NCBI GenBank assembly: GCA_016714015.1
Contig: JADJNZ010000006.1
Span: 1-64,000, forward strand
Length of the DNA: 64,000 nt
Origin: Gemmatimonadota bacterium
GTDB lineage: Bacteria > Gemmatimonadota > Gemmatimonadetes > Gemmatimonadales > Gemmatimonadaceae
Direction of reading: 5' to 3'
The notes under the pieces: generated by a model
Seen by the model: only the letters and a program-made list of their open reading frames with translations
The model's database searches: none
Told to the model about the DNA's origin: nothing
Shown: positions 23,518 through 30,672 of the stretch, one piece after another
Position numbering within the stretch: position 1 is the first letter of the stretch
Layout of the letters: each line of letters opens with the position of its first letter
Program-made: the position numbers and the translations under genes

Positions 23518-23583
23518 TTCTATCCGCGGTTGAAGCCGCCGGCCGCCCCGCTGGAGCGGCCGCGGCCCAACGCGTCGCTAGGC
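23518..23583 (+). repeat. attC-like site 3
   Basis: R'' TTCTATC, CGCG, GTTGAAGCCG, a hairpin GGCCGCCCC-GCTG-GAGCGGCC, CGGCCCAAC, spacer GCGTC and R' GCTAGGC (23577-23583). One R' core base differs from GTT, so activity may be reduced. Confidence 0.65.
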
Positions 23584-23698
23584 GATTGCATGAAACACTC
23601 ACAGCGGAGAGCGGCTAGACGCCCACGTGTTCGAGATAGGCGAGGCAGAGCCGAGACCGGAGATACCCGACCGCATCGTCGTCTCGGTCGCGGCACTG

Positions 23699-24190
23699 CT
23701 ATCTGTTTGCCGACGACGAACGATTCCTCGTTAACTGAAACTCGCCACTCACCGCTCCACCGTCGACGCCCCAGCTGCCGTGGGCCTCGCTGCCCCGAAC
23801 TAAGCCGTGGAATCCCGCTCCGGCATCCACCACATGAGGCGCAAGGTTGAACCCAAACTCGCTCCCGCTGACTCTCCCCGCAAAGCGCTGCGGGCTTGGT
23901 GGCATGGCACCAAGCCAAACCCCGAGCACACGCCAATCGGCTGAGTAGGAGCCGAAGATCGAGTCACCAGCCACACTGTCGACCTCTAGACTCGCGAACA
24001 CAGTGTCTTTGAGGGTTCCGGAGTCGCGCTTCGCCTGTAGCGACGGACTGCGCGTCGCCACGTGCATCGCAAGCTCGTAGGTCTGGCCGTTCTGCCAGAA
24101 GGTAGCACCATCTGCACGCGCGCATGCCGCGATCGCCGCGCTCACGAGCGCCAGCCGTAGACCTGCGCGACGACACGTTGACCATGTCAT
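23699..24190 (-). CDS. Predicted lipoprotein, candidate immunity of M4
   Basis: This 163-residue protein begins MTWSTCRRAGLRLALVSAAI with a lipobox ending AIAAC. I preferred ATG 24190 because it gives a standard lipoprotein signal and sits just downstream of the M4 stop. The body is beta-rich (TYELAMHVATRS, DSVAGDSIFGSYSADW, GSWGVDGGAVSGEFQLT), and no named family is recognised. The position after an M91-like toxin end supports an immunity role. Some intracellular targets of M91 peptidases would not need a lipoprotein, so the site of action is open. Confidence 0.6.
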   Translation of the reverse strand: MTWSTCRRAGLRLALVSAAIAACARADGATFWQNGQTYELAMHVATRSPSLQAKRDSGTLKDTVFASLEVDSVAGDSIFGSYSADWRVLGVWLGAMPPSPQRFAGRVSGSEFGFNLAPHVVDAGAGFHGLVRGSEAHGSWGVDGGAVSGEFQLTRNRSSSANR

Positions 24191-24209
24191 AGTGGTGGTC
24201 TCCCTGTGT

Positions 24210-24788
24210 TCACGGCGAGCGCGTGCGGGTTCCATTCGCTTCGTCGTAGAACAGGCGAATGCCCCCTCGTGCCGAGGAAGGTAGCTGACCACGAATCAGG
24301 TTCTCATACCGCAGCGAGCATCGCGAGCTTGCGGGATGCGCGCCCCCGCACGACCTATCAATCACACCGAAGTGCCCGGCAGCATGTGACATCTCGTGAC
24401 CCATCACGCTTGCCGCTGTAAAGAAGAAGCGTGTCTCGCCATTCTTCTGAAGGTCGTAGTTGCCTTGGTTCAAGTTCCGAGGATTGAAGATGATTGTCGA
24501 CGTCGTCGCGTCAAAATGGTTTTGTACGCCGAACTCCATCTCCTGTTCAGTCGCATCGCGAATCGTCAATGTCACGCTGCGGTCCGCGTCCACCTTGTCG
24601 TACCATTCTCTGAATGTGCTTGAGTTCTGTCGGAGGTAGTCCACCGTCGCCTGAGCGTTGTCGCCCCGTACAATGATATCGGCTGGCGAGAGTCCGAACG
24701 GATCCCCGAAGTTGATGGGGTCCCCACCCGCATACCCGTACAGATTGAGTCCACCCGCGATCCCGATCGGGTCCTGCTGCGTGGACTG
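24210..24788 (-). CDS. RHS tip with M91/NleD-like metallopeptidase end (M4)
   Basis: The tip reads STQQDPIGIAGGLNLYGYAGG and, having QQ instead of QM, lacks an obvious start codon. The frame is open upstream through attC-4 (continuous to 24998), so it looks designed or left to be expressed as a fusion. The C-terminal domain has TSTIIFNPRNLNQGNYD and ASVMGHEMSHAAGHFG: an FNP strand followed by a GHExxHA zinc helix is the arrangement of peptidase M91 (NleD/HopH1 type). Without a start it may be silent in its present place. Confidence 0.6.
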   Translation of the reverse strand, partial: QSTQQDPIGIAGGLNLYGYAGGDPINFGDPFGLSPADIIVRGDNAQATVDYLRQNSSTFREWYDKVDADRSVTLTIRDATEQEMEFGVQNHFDATTSTIIFNPRNLNQGNYDLQKNGETRFFFTAASVMGHEMSHAAGHFGVIDRSCGGAHPASSRCSLRYENLIRGQLPSSARGGIRLFYDEANGTRTRSP

Positions 24789-24800
24789 ACACGTTCCCGA

Positions 24801-24866
24801 AGCTGACCGCCGTTGAAGCCGACGGCCGCCCCGGTGGAGCGGCCGCGGCTCAACGCGTCGTTGGCT
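24801..24866 (+). repeat. attC-like site 4
   Basis: AGCTGAC (R''), CGCC, GTTGAAGCCG, a hairpin GGCCGCCCC-GGTG-GAGCGGCC, CGGCTCAAC, GCGTC, GTTGGCT (R', 24860-24866). It is identical in sequence to attC-8 near 30.2 kb, part of the duplicated segment. Confidence 0.7.
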
Positions 24867-24871
24867 CTTGT

Positions 24872-25812
24872 ACCTATCTCGTCCGCACTCAAGGCGGAAT
24901 TCGTCGTCGCCATTCCCCAGAAGCCCATCAGCCTGAGAGAGCAGGAGCAGTGTGCTCCCATTCATCGAGCGAAACAACGAACGGTTTACCCCACGCATCC
25001 CGCCCGAACGTGGGATGCGAGTTGATCGGCAACGACCGGAGCACCTGTTCCATCGAGTTTGGTAACTCTCCTGCCCTCCGCGAAAGTCGCGGCTGAAAGC
25101 GCCAGCATCGACAGTGAGAGCCGAGTCAGCGAATCAGGGGCGAGCGGTCCGGGCCTCTGTGCGCGTCGGTCAGGACCTCTTCCTGCAACTGTGGCGATTC
25201 CGGCGTCACCTGCGCCATTGAGCAACCGGTCAGGATCAAGACGAACGTGAGACTGGCTGAAGTCAGCGAGCGTCTCATGGCTCCCCTCGTCGCCGGGGGT
25301 ACACTTGTAGTTTGCGTTTGCGATCAAATCTGCGCCCAACTCGTGTGTTCCTCTGTACCGTAAGTACTCTGCGGTCGCGGCCGCAGGCGTCATTCCTCTG
25401 AAAAGCTCCATATGTCCCAGCTCGTGGCTGAGCGCCCATCCGAGTCGCGAGTCAAAGAAGAAGTTGCCATGCCGGTAGCCGCGATTCACATAGATCCGAT
25501 CGCAGCGGCGGGTGGCACCGCAGCCCACATCTTCCCTCCTTCTTCGGACGCGCTGAGGTCGATGGGTCGGATATTGCCGGCGAACAGCATTGTCCGTAGC
25601 TGAGTCGCGTGTGCCTCGGATTGGCACGCGTAGGTGGCCTCGACCGCGTCCCACTCCTTCGTTGTGAGGCCCCCAGGACACTTCGCCCTTCGAGGTCTTT
25701 ACAGAATCCGGACACAGCCCGAAGGCATCCGAGAAGTTGATGGGGTCCCCACCCGCATACCCGTACAATTGAGTCCACCACGCGATCCCGATCGGGTCCT
25801 GCTGCGTGAAAC
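24872..25812 (-). pseudogene. Indel-ridden second copy of the core-linked RHS tip and its lipoprotein (M5)
   Basis: Base by base this segment follows 30259-31200 (M10: metallopeptidase tip with SHELGHMELF and pseudopilin-G-like lipoprotein), but many one- or two-base insertions and deletions break both frames. Examples are acaattgag versus acaaattgag, gacacttcgccc versus gacactcgccc, and an extra c and g in gctcccctcgtcgccgggggt. Most differences are indels rather than substitutions. It is either a decaying duplicate or, quite possibly, poorly corrected long-read sequence in a repeat. It is bounded by attC-4 and attC-5, that is, it has cassette form. Confidence 0.75.
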
Positions 25813-25825
25813 ACCCCGAACCCGA

Positions 25826-25891
25826 ATCTAACCGCCGTTGAAGCCGCCGGCCGCCCCAGTGGGGCGGCCGCGGCCTAACGCTTCGTTAGGC
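25826..25891 (+). repeat. attC-like site 5, best match
   Basis: R'' ATCTAAC and R' GTTAGGC (25885-25891) both fit the RYYYAAC/GTTRRRY consensus. Between them are CGCC, GTTGAAGCCG, a hairpin GGCCGCCCC-AGTG-GGGCGGCC, CGGCCTAAC and spacer GCTTC. L'' has one base more than L', the feature that defines the recombining strand in attC. The stop codon of the M6 lipoprotein gene lies inside R'. Confidence 0.8.
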
Positions 25892-26335
25892 TCCGCCAAG
25901 ATTCACCTCAGGAACCGCTGCTACAATGTCATCCTCCGTGCCCCAGCGCCTGTCAGGACCTGCGCTGCGGAGCAATCGTTGACTCGATGCGGTGCCTTCG
26001 AGGCGAATCGGGGTGCCCCACGCATCTCTCTGCGCCGATTCGCGCTCGCTTTCGCTCAGGTACTCCGGCAAGACATCTCCAAGCGCGCGCGGCGGCGCAC
26101 CGTTCTTCGCGACGAACTGACCCAGCAGGCGGTTCAACTGACGGAGACGAAACTCAGTCAGCTCGGTCGAGTCAGCAAAGATCATCTCATCAGTGTCGCC
26201 GCGAAGCACCGCTGCGCTGTCGACCACCGAATCGCTAGAGGACTGCTGCCGGCTGCAGGAACCCGTGGATACGAGAAGTCCCAGAGACGTGGCAATCATC
26301 ACGCTCGTCCGACGAATCATCGACGTGAACCTCAT
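25886..26335 (-). CDS. Lipoprotein with pseudopilin-G-like end, candidate immunity of M6
   Basis: This 149-residue protein starts MRFTSMIRRTSVMIATSLG with a lipobox ending TGSC. Later it has RDAWGTPIRLEGTASSQRLL and AGPDRRWGTEDDIVAAV, the GspG-like terminal pattern also seen in the M3 and M10 partners. ATG 26335 overlaps the M6 tip stop (ATGA). An internal ATG at 26320 gives a tighter signal peptide. The TAA stop is provided by the attC-5 R' box. Confidence 0.65.
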   Translation of the reverse strand: MRFTSMIRRTSVMIATSLGLLVSTGSCSRQQSSSDSVVDSAAVLRGDTDEMIFADSTELTEFRLRQLNRLLGQFVAKNGAPPRALGDVLPEYLSESERESAQRDAWGTPIRLEGTASSQRLLRSAGPDRRWGTEDDIVAAVPEVNLGGA

Positions 26336-26901
26336 CGGCAGGGAAGCTGGCTCGGAACGCGGGTGCTGCCTCGGGCGCTGGACAACATGCTCTCACACGC
26401 AAACGCCTCTGCGTCGATCTCCATCGGTCGTAGTCTCCAAGGCATCCGAGCCTCTGAACGACGAATGGACATCGCAGTGCTCGCACTCACTCCCGTAAGC
26501 TGAGTCGTGTGTCGGTACTCGTGCGCGACCAGCTTGGCGAGATCTGCCGCTCCTAGGTCGAAGGCGCTGCCGTAGAAGGTGTTGGTCATCAGAGTTATGT
26601 CGCCTGATACGGGATCGCCCCGGCCCATTATTCCCGCATCGGACTCCTCGCCAGCATGAATCTCACCCGCTGCCAGCTTCGCCCGAACTAGCGACGCGAC
26701 ATCTGAGCGCAACCACCCCGCGGCCTGATCGACTGCCTCCCATTGCGGAACCGAGAGACCGCCGGGGCAGTTGCCACTCCTATCTCGCTGTGCCTCGGGA
26801 CACAACCCAAATGGGTCCGAGAAGTTGATGGGATCCCCACCCGCATACCCGTACAGATTGAGTCCACCCGCGATCCCGATCGGGTCCTGCTGCGTGGATT
26901 G
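26332..26901 (-). CDS. RHS tip with HEYRH metallopeptidase end (M6)
   Basis: From QSTQQDPIGIAGGLNLYG the frame runs through DPINFSDPFGLCPEAQRD into a domain with CPGGLSVPQWEAVDQAAGW, then LMTNTFYGSAFDLGAADLAK and LVAHEYRHTTQLTG, and ends near EIDAEAFACE. HEYRH is an HExxH zinc motif and EIDAEA could supply the third ligand. The N-terminal part of this domain (CPGGL...W.AV) matches M3 and M10, so it is a diverged member of the same toxin family. There is no ATG at the junction; an in-frame TTG at 26805 or a fusion would be needed for translation. Confidence 0.65.
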   Translation of the reverse strand, partial: QSTQQDPIGIAGGLNLYGYAGGDPINFSDPFGLCPEAQRDRSGNCPGGLSVPQWEAVDQAAGWLRSDVASLVRAKLAAGEIHAGEESDAGIMGRGDPVSGDITLMTNTFYGSAFDLGAADLAKLVAHEYRHTTQLTGVSASTAMSIRRSEARMPWRLRPMEIDAEAFACESMLSSARGSTRVPSQLPCR

Positions 26902-26913
26902 ACCCGCGCTGGA

Positions 26914-26979
26914 TTCTAGCCGCGGTTGAAGCCGACGGCCGCCACGTTGGGGCGACCGCGGTCCAACGCGTCGTTAGGC
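26914..26979 (+). repeat. attC-like site 6
   Basis: TTCTAGC, CGCG, GTTGAAGCCG, a hairpin around CGGCCGCCACGTTGGGGCGACCG, CGGTCCAAC, GCGTC, and R' GTTAGGC (26973-26979). It resembles attC-2 on its R'' side. Confidence 0.7.
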
Positions 26980-27034
26980 ACCACAGCTACGCCTGCACTT
27001 ATGCCGCGCGCCGCGTGGCCGAGTACTCGTGTAT

Positions 27035-27484
27035 CTACTTCTGTGAGTACCGTCGAAACGCGGCGCCTACGGCCGGAGCCAGGAGCGCACATACGGCGCT
27101 CGCGCCTAGCGCAATCAACAGTAAGCCTCCAATCCTGTGAGGTGACGCTCCGTCGTGAAAGAACTGCCCTCGGCGCATGAGGATGCTTGACCCGAACACG
27201 AGAAGTGCAGCCACCAGCACCGCGAGGCCTGACGTGAGGGCCGACGACAGCGCCCAGCGGACGCGCGCCCGGGTCGCCGCCCTTGCGGCAATACTGATAT
27301 AGACGACAGTCGCAGCGCCGAGACAAAGCAGCTTTGCTGTCTGTCGCAGAGCTGAGCTGAGCGACGCATCATTCGCTGCGGCCAGCCACCCGAGATCGAG
27401 CAGCAGATACAAGAGCGCGCCCACTACGACCAGCGGTCGCTGAACTGCGCCCACGGCATCTCCAAGCTGAGAGTAGTGTGTCAT
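27035..27484 (-). CDS. Four-helix membrane protein, candidate immunity of M7
   Basis: This 149-residue protein has four hydrophobic segments (LVVVGALLYLLLDLGWLAAA; LLCLGAATVVYISIAA; LTSGLAVLVAALLVFGS; IGGLLLIALGASAVCALLAP). ATG 27484 is the first Met giving a protein of sensible membrane topology, although no strong ribosome binding site is visible. It lies 46 bp after the M7 tip. An integral membrane immunity protein is consistent with a toxin acting at the cell envelope. No family is recognised. Confidence 0.6.
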   Translation of the reverse strand: MTHYSQLGDAVGAVQRPLVVVGALLYLLLDLGWLAAANDASLSSALRQTAKLLCLGAATVVYISIAARAATRARVRWALSSALTSGLAVLVAALLVFGSSILMRRGQFFHDGASPHRIGGLLLIALGASAVCALLAPAVGAAFRRYSQK

Positions 27485-27530
27485 CACGGCTTCGGCGTCG
27501 GAACTGTTGTCGGAGACGGATACCTGACAA

Positions 27531-28028
27531 CTACTGTGATCGGCCCCTGATGCTGTTGCAGGTAGGAAACAGCATTTCCTCACGGAAGCAGACATCGATG
27601 CACCCGGCTGAACCGGGCTTCCGCCCTCCGTGCAGCATGATGCGGTCTCGGCCGTGCGTGTTCGTACCATCACTAGCGTGTAGCGGGACGCGGAAGTTAC
27701 CCCAATCGCCGAGCTTGTTTCGGACCCACGCCTTGACCCCCGTCACGTGCGAGATCTCCTCGGGATTCAACGTGTACTCGCCCTCGGGGATCGGCCCGGT
27801 CCAGGCCTCGTTCTGCTGCGAGGCCGCTGTTCCTGGGCGTCCTGAGTAGGCCCGCCCGCGCCAGAGCACGGTCCCATCATCACCAATCAGAGTGAGTGCG
27901 TTTCCGTCGTACCTGAGCGTGTCAGCCGAAAGTCCGAACGGATCGCCGAAGTTGATCGGATACCCACCCGCATACCCGTACAGATTGAGTCCACCCGCGA
28001 TCCCGATCGGGTCCTGCTGCGTGGACTG
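27531..28028 (-). CDS. RHS tip with DUF2778/L,D-transpeptidase-like end (M7)
   Basis: QSTQQDPIGIAGGLNLYG leads to GYPINFGDPFGLSADTLRYD and then a domain of about 125 residues with LWRGRAYSGRPG, WTGPIPEGEYTLNP, WGNFRVPLHASDG, IMLHGGRKPGSAGCIDVC. The HGG...GSAGCI motif with its cysteine is the catalytic signature of YkuD-like L,D-transpeptidases, and the GPIPEGEY strand fits DUF2778, the family of the T6SS effector Tlde1 that edits peptidoglycan. One Asp of the tip motif is Tyr (GGYPIN). There is no junction ATG; an internal GTG (27869) precedes LWRGRAY. Confidence 0.7.
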   Translation of the reverse strand, partial: QSTQQDPIGIAGGLNLYGYAGGYPINFGDPFGLSADTLRYDGNALTLIGDDGTVLWRGRAYSGRPGTAASQQNEAWTGPIPEGEYTLNPEEISHVTGVKAWVRNKLGDWGNFRVPLHASDGTNTHGRDRIMLHGGRKPGSAGCIDVCFREEMLFPTCNSIRGRSQ

Positions 28029-28040
28029 ACACGTCCCCGA

Positions 28041-28106
28041 AGCTGACCGCCGTTGAAGCCGCCGGCCGCCCCGGTGGGGCGGCCGCGGCTTAACGCGTCG
28101 TTCGGC
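28041..28106 (+). repeat. attC-like site 7
   Basis: AGCTGAC, CGCC, GTTGAAGCCG, a hairpin GGCCGCCCC-GGTG-GGGCGGCC, CGGCTTAAC, GCGTC, and R' GTTCGGC (28100-28106). L'' and L' are exact complements apart from one extrahelical base, as in textbook attC sites. Confidence 0.75.
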
Positions 28107-28118
28107 TACAAATCGCTA

Positions 28119-28496
28119 TCAGGACCGACCCTGATGCCAGCGCAACTGCTCATCCAGGAGACGGCGACTCTTCGGCCCCAACATGTCGGCGACTGCTGCG
28201 ATGGCCTCCGGCTCACCCCGAATGCGCTCAAGCACTGACACTCCAGCAGCTTCCGTAAGTCGCGGATCTGAACTCGCAGCCATCTCTTCGAGCACCTGAA
28301 GCGACGCGTACAAGTCGTCCGAGGATTGACTCTTCACCGCGGAGATAATCGACTCAGCGAGCACGCTTCCTGCCAAGACGTGCTGCGGGATCGCATCAGG
28401 CGCCCACCACTCGCGGAGCTCGCGCAAGCGCGCACGCTGCGACACGAGTCGCTGTTCTAGATCGCTGTCTAGTTCATCCCAGCTGAGAGATCTCAT
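28119..28496 (-). CDS. Small helical cytosolic protein, candidate immunity of M8
   Basis: This 125-residue protein, MRSLSWDELDSDLEQRLVSQ onward, is rich in Leu/Glu/Arg helices, with no signal peptide or membrane segment. ATG 28496 overlaps the M8 tip stop (ATGA). It is the only clearly cytosolic candidate immunity protein in the array, implying that the M8 toxin acts in the cytoplasm. No family is recognised. Confidence 0.6.
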   Translation of the reverse strand: MRSLSWDELDSDLEQRLVSQRARLRELREWWAPDAIPQHVLAGSVLAESIISAVKSQSSDDLYASLQVLEEMAASSDPRLTEAAGVSVLERIRGEPEAIAAVADMLGPKSRRLLDEQLRWHQGRS

Positions 28497-29062
28497 TCCG
28501 GTGGCTTGGTGTTGATTGCGTCTTGTAAGTCGTCTGCGATTGCATTAGCTGTTGTGCGATCGGCGTCAGAGAGATTCTCACGCTTGAGGAGCTTGCGCAC
28601 TTGCGCCAAGCGCTGGGCCGCCTTCTGCAGATGGCTCTTTCCCCCCACTCGTGCACCAGTCAGGATCTCGTATCGCAGCGCACCGGCGGTGCCACCCGGA
28701 ATCTCGTCCCCCGATCGAAACAGATGCGTAATTGCATCATTGAGCGCGGCGTTCTCTGCCGTTGGCGCTTCGTCCGCGAACCTACTCGCGCGGCGGGCGA
28801 AGCTAACTGCTCTGGAGTGTCGAACTCCCGCCGCTGCTCTCGATAGGACGCCTCGCGCCCCATCCAGCGCTGAGAACAGCACCATCCCAATCGCCGCGGC
28901 ACCATCATAGCAGTTCGTTCCAACCGACACTTCGCTTCCTGAATCCCCTTCGTCCCACGGACACAATCCGAACGGGTCCGACAAGTTGATGGGATCCCCA
29001 CCCGCATACCCGTACAGATTGAGTCCACCCGCGAGCCCAATCGGGTCCTGCTGCGTGGACTG
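28493..29062 (-). CDS. RHS tip with unassigned toxin-like end (M8)
   Basis: QSTQQDPIGLAGGLNLYG continues to DPINLSDPFGLCPWDEGDSG. The C-terminal domain has a hydrophobic helix (GAAAIGMVLFSALDGARGVL) and then DAITHLFRSGDEIPGGTAGA, LRYEILTGARVGGKSHLQKA and RLAQVRKLLKRENLSDADR. I have an impression of similar GGTAGA...GGKxHxQKA ends in other RHS/polymorphic toxins but cannot name the family or activity. A cytosolic partner suggests an intracellular target. The conserved His and Lys in GGKSHLQK are candidate functional residues. Confidence 0.6.
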   Translation of the reverse strand, partial: QSTQQDPIGLAGGLNLYGYAGGDPINLSDPFGLCPWDEGDSGSEVSVGTNCYDGAAAIGMVLFSALDGARGVLSRAAAGVRHSRAVSFARRASRFADEAPTAENAALNDAITHLFRSGDEIPGGTAGALRYEILTGARVGGKSHLQKAAQRLAQVRKLLKRENLSDADRTTANAIADDLQDAINTKPPE

Positions 29063-29128
29063 CCTCTCGTCGGCTCGCAGTGGCGAGTCTGCCGATACGC
29101 CTCTCGCGGATCGCTCGTCGTGTAGGGC
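29063..29128 (+). repeat. Degenerate attC-like hairpin at the M8/M9 junction
   Basis: Where the other junctions have attC, this one has a different palindrome: GGCTCGC-AGTG-GCGAGTC inside CGTCGG...TGCCGA, followed by a GTGTAGGGC that could be a decayed R'. R'' is not recognisable. It may be a diverged attC or an unrelated hairpin. Confidence 0.3.
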
Positions 29129-29133
29129 GTGAG

Positions 29134-29604
29134 CTAAGGGTCTCTGGCGCTTCGACGAGCGCGCGAGGGAGGGAAGATGATGTGGTAGTGGTCGGCCGTG
29201 GGAAACCCGAACACTCGCCCGACCCCCACACCGTCATACCGGAATGCGGCCAAGCCCTCGCCGTCTTCGACTAACTGTCCGGAATCGCAAGTCGTGATCA
29301 GCAGTGCGACGTATAGGCCTTCGCGTTCAAAGAATCGAGTGCAAGCCGCTCCGTAGCCCAGTCGCGCGCTGACGCTGTCTGCGCTGGCGCGCACCAAGCC
29401 CGGAACGTCACGCACGGCCCGCTCCACGAGCGTATCCGAATCGGACACTCCGAACTCCCGTGCCCCCGTCTCGGCCAGCACGAGAAAGCCTGGGGGATCG
29501 AGCGCCGACGAGAGCCCGTACCTCTGGCAACTCACCGCCGACGTGACGGCAGTCGATGCAGCGATCCAGATGGCGACCAGTTCGATGCACGAATGTCGCT
29601 TCAC
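29134..29604 (-). CDS. Predicted lipoprotein, candidate immunity of M9
   Basis: I place the start at GTG 29604, which overlaps the M9 tip stop as GTGA, giving MKRHSCIELVAIWIAASTAV and a lipobox-like SAVSC. The 156-residue product then has SDTLVERAVRDVPGL, RFFEREGLYVALLITTC and VGVGRVFGFPTADHY. No family is recognised. The coupled start, lipid anchor and position argue for periplasmic immunity. Confidence 0.55.
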   Translation of the reverse strand: MKRHSCIELVAIWIAASTAVTSAVSCQRYGLSSALDPPGFLVLAETGAREFGVSDSDTLVERAVRDVPGLVRASADSVSARLGYGAACTRFFEREGLYVALLITTCDSGQLVEDGEGLAAFRYDGVGVGRVFGFPTADHYHIIFPPSRARRSARDP

Positions 29605-30161
29605 GGTGAACACCCTGCTGTTGAGTTCGACCACCGCTGATAGCAAGTCGTCTGGAGTGCACCAGACTTGTCGATGCGCAGACGATAAATGCTTTGACCG
29701 CTAATGATGTAAGAACTGACTCCCCGTCGTTGTGGACTAGAAGCATTTCTGCGATCGGCTCCGCTTGGAGCGTCCAAGAAGTAGAAGTCGCGGCGCCCGG
29801 GGCGCGGGTCGTCGCGACCTGCACTGTTGTGGGTGTGATACTGAAGGAGCGCGCCGGCGGGGCGCGCACCAGCCGAGCTACTGACGAGATTGCCTGCCGA
29901 CAGCGAGCACGCGTCGACTATGCACCAGCCCGCTACTTCATTCTGGTAGCCTGGGTACTCGGCGCTGTTCGGTGCCTCCTTGTAGGCGTCTTCCAGTTGC
30001 TGTCGCATGTAGTCGTCGTCGAGGTGCTTGTCACCTGTCCTCTTGTTGCATGGCTCGGAGTTTTTCGGGGGACAGAGCTTGAACGGATCCGAGTTGTTGA
30101 TCGGATCGCCACTCCCGTACCCGTACAGATTCAGTCCGCCCGCCAAGCCAATCGGGTCCAT
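29601..30161 (-). CDS. RHS tip with JAB/DUF4329-like metalloprotease end (M9)
   Basis: Starting at the ATG of STQMDPIGLAGG (30161), the core end is slightly diverged (GYGSGDPINNSDPFKLCPP). The C-terminal domain contains QNEVAGWCIVDACSLS, LLQYHTHNSAGRDD and FLDAPSGADRRNAS, then SSYIISGQSIYRLRI. A glutamate, an HTH motif and a following SxxD are the zinc ligands of JAB/JAMM and DUF4329-type domains, though the HTH-to-S spacing is longer than in canonical JAMM. A hydrolase of isopeptide or other amide bonds is a reasonable guess. Confidence 0.6.
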   Translation of the reverse strand: MDPIGLAGGLNLYGYGSGDPINNSDPFKLCPPKNSEPCNKRTGDKHLDDDYMRQQLEDAYKEAPNSAEYPGYQNEVAGWCIVDACSLSAGNLVSSSAGARPAGALLQYHTHNSAGRDDPRPGRRDFYFLDAPSGADRRNASSPQRRGVSSYIISGQSIYRLRIDKSGALQTTCYQRWSNSTAGCSP

Positions 30162-30185
30162 CTGCGTGGACTGACACGTTCCCGA

Positions 30186-30251
30186 AGCTGACCGCCGTTG
30201 AAGCCGACGGCCGCCCCGGTGGAGCGGCCGCGGCTCAACGCGTCGTTGGCT
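30186..30251 (+). repeat. attC-like site 8
   Basis: Same sequence as attC-4: AGCTGAC, CGCC, GTTGAAGCCG, hairpin, CGGCTCAAC, GCGTC, GTTGGCT (30245-30251). It lies between M9 and the core-linked module M10. Confidence 0.7.
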
Positions 30252-30258
30252 CTTGTAC

Positions 30259-30672
30259 CTATCTCGTCCGCACTACAAGCCGGAATTCGTCGTCGCCATT
30301 CCCTAGAAGCCCATCAGCTCCGAGAGAGAGCAGGAGCAGTGTGCTCCCATTCATCGAGCGCGAAACAACGAACGGCCTACCCCACGCATCCCGCCCGAAC
30401 GTGGGATGCGAGTTGATCGGCAACGACCGGAGCACCTGTTCCATCGAGTTTGGTAACTCTCCCTGCCTCTCCGCGAAAGTCGCGGCTGAAATCGCCAGCA
30501 TCGACAGTGAGAGCCGAGTCAGCGAATCAGGGGCGAGCGGTCCGGGCTCTCTGTGCGCGTCGGTCAGGACCTCTTCCTGCAACTGTGGCGATTCCGGCGG
30601 CACCCGCGCCATTGAGCAACCGGTCAGGATCAAGACGAACGTGAGACTGGCTGAAGTCAGCGAGCGTCTCAT
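30259..30672 (-). CDS. Lipoprotein with pseudopilin-G-like end, candidate immunity of M10
   Basis: This 137-residue protein starts MRRSLTSASLTFVLILTG with a lipobox ending LTGC. The later part FGRDAWGRPFVVSRSMNGS and LLSLGADGLLGNGDDE is the GspG-like end shared with the M3 and M6 partners. ATG 30672 overlaps the RHS stop (ATGA), so it is coupled to the toxin-bearing RHS gene. A frameshifted copy lies in M5. Confidence 0.7.
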   Translation of the reverse strand: MRRSLTSASLTFVLILTGCSMARVPPESPQLQEEVLTDAHREPGPLAPDSLTRLSLSMLAISAATFAERQGELPNSMEQVLRSLPINSHPTFGRDAWGRPFVVSRSMNGSTLLLLSLGADGLLGNGDDEFRLVVRTR

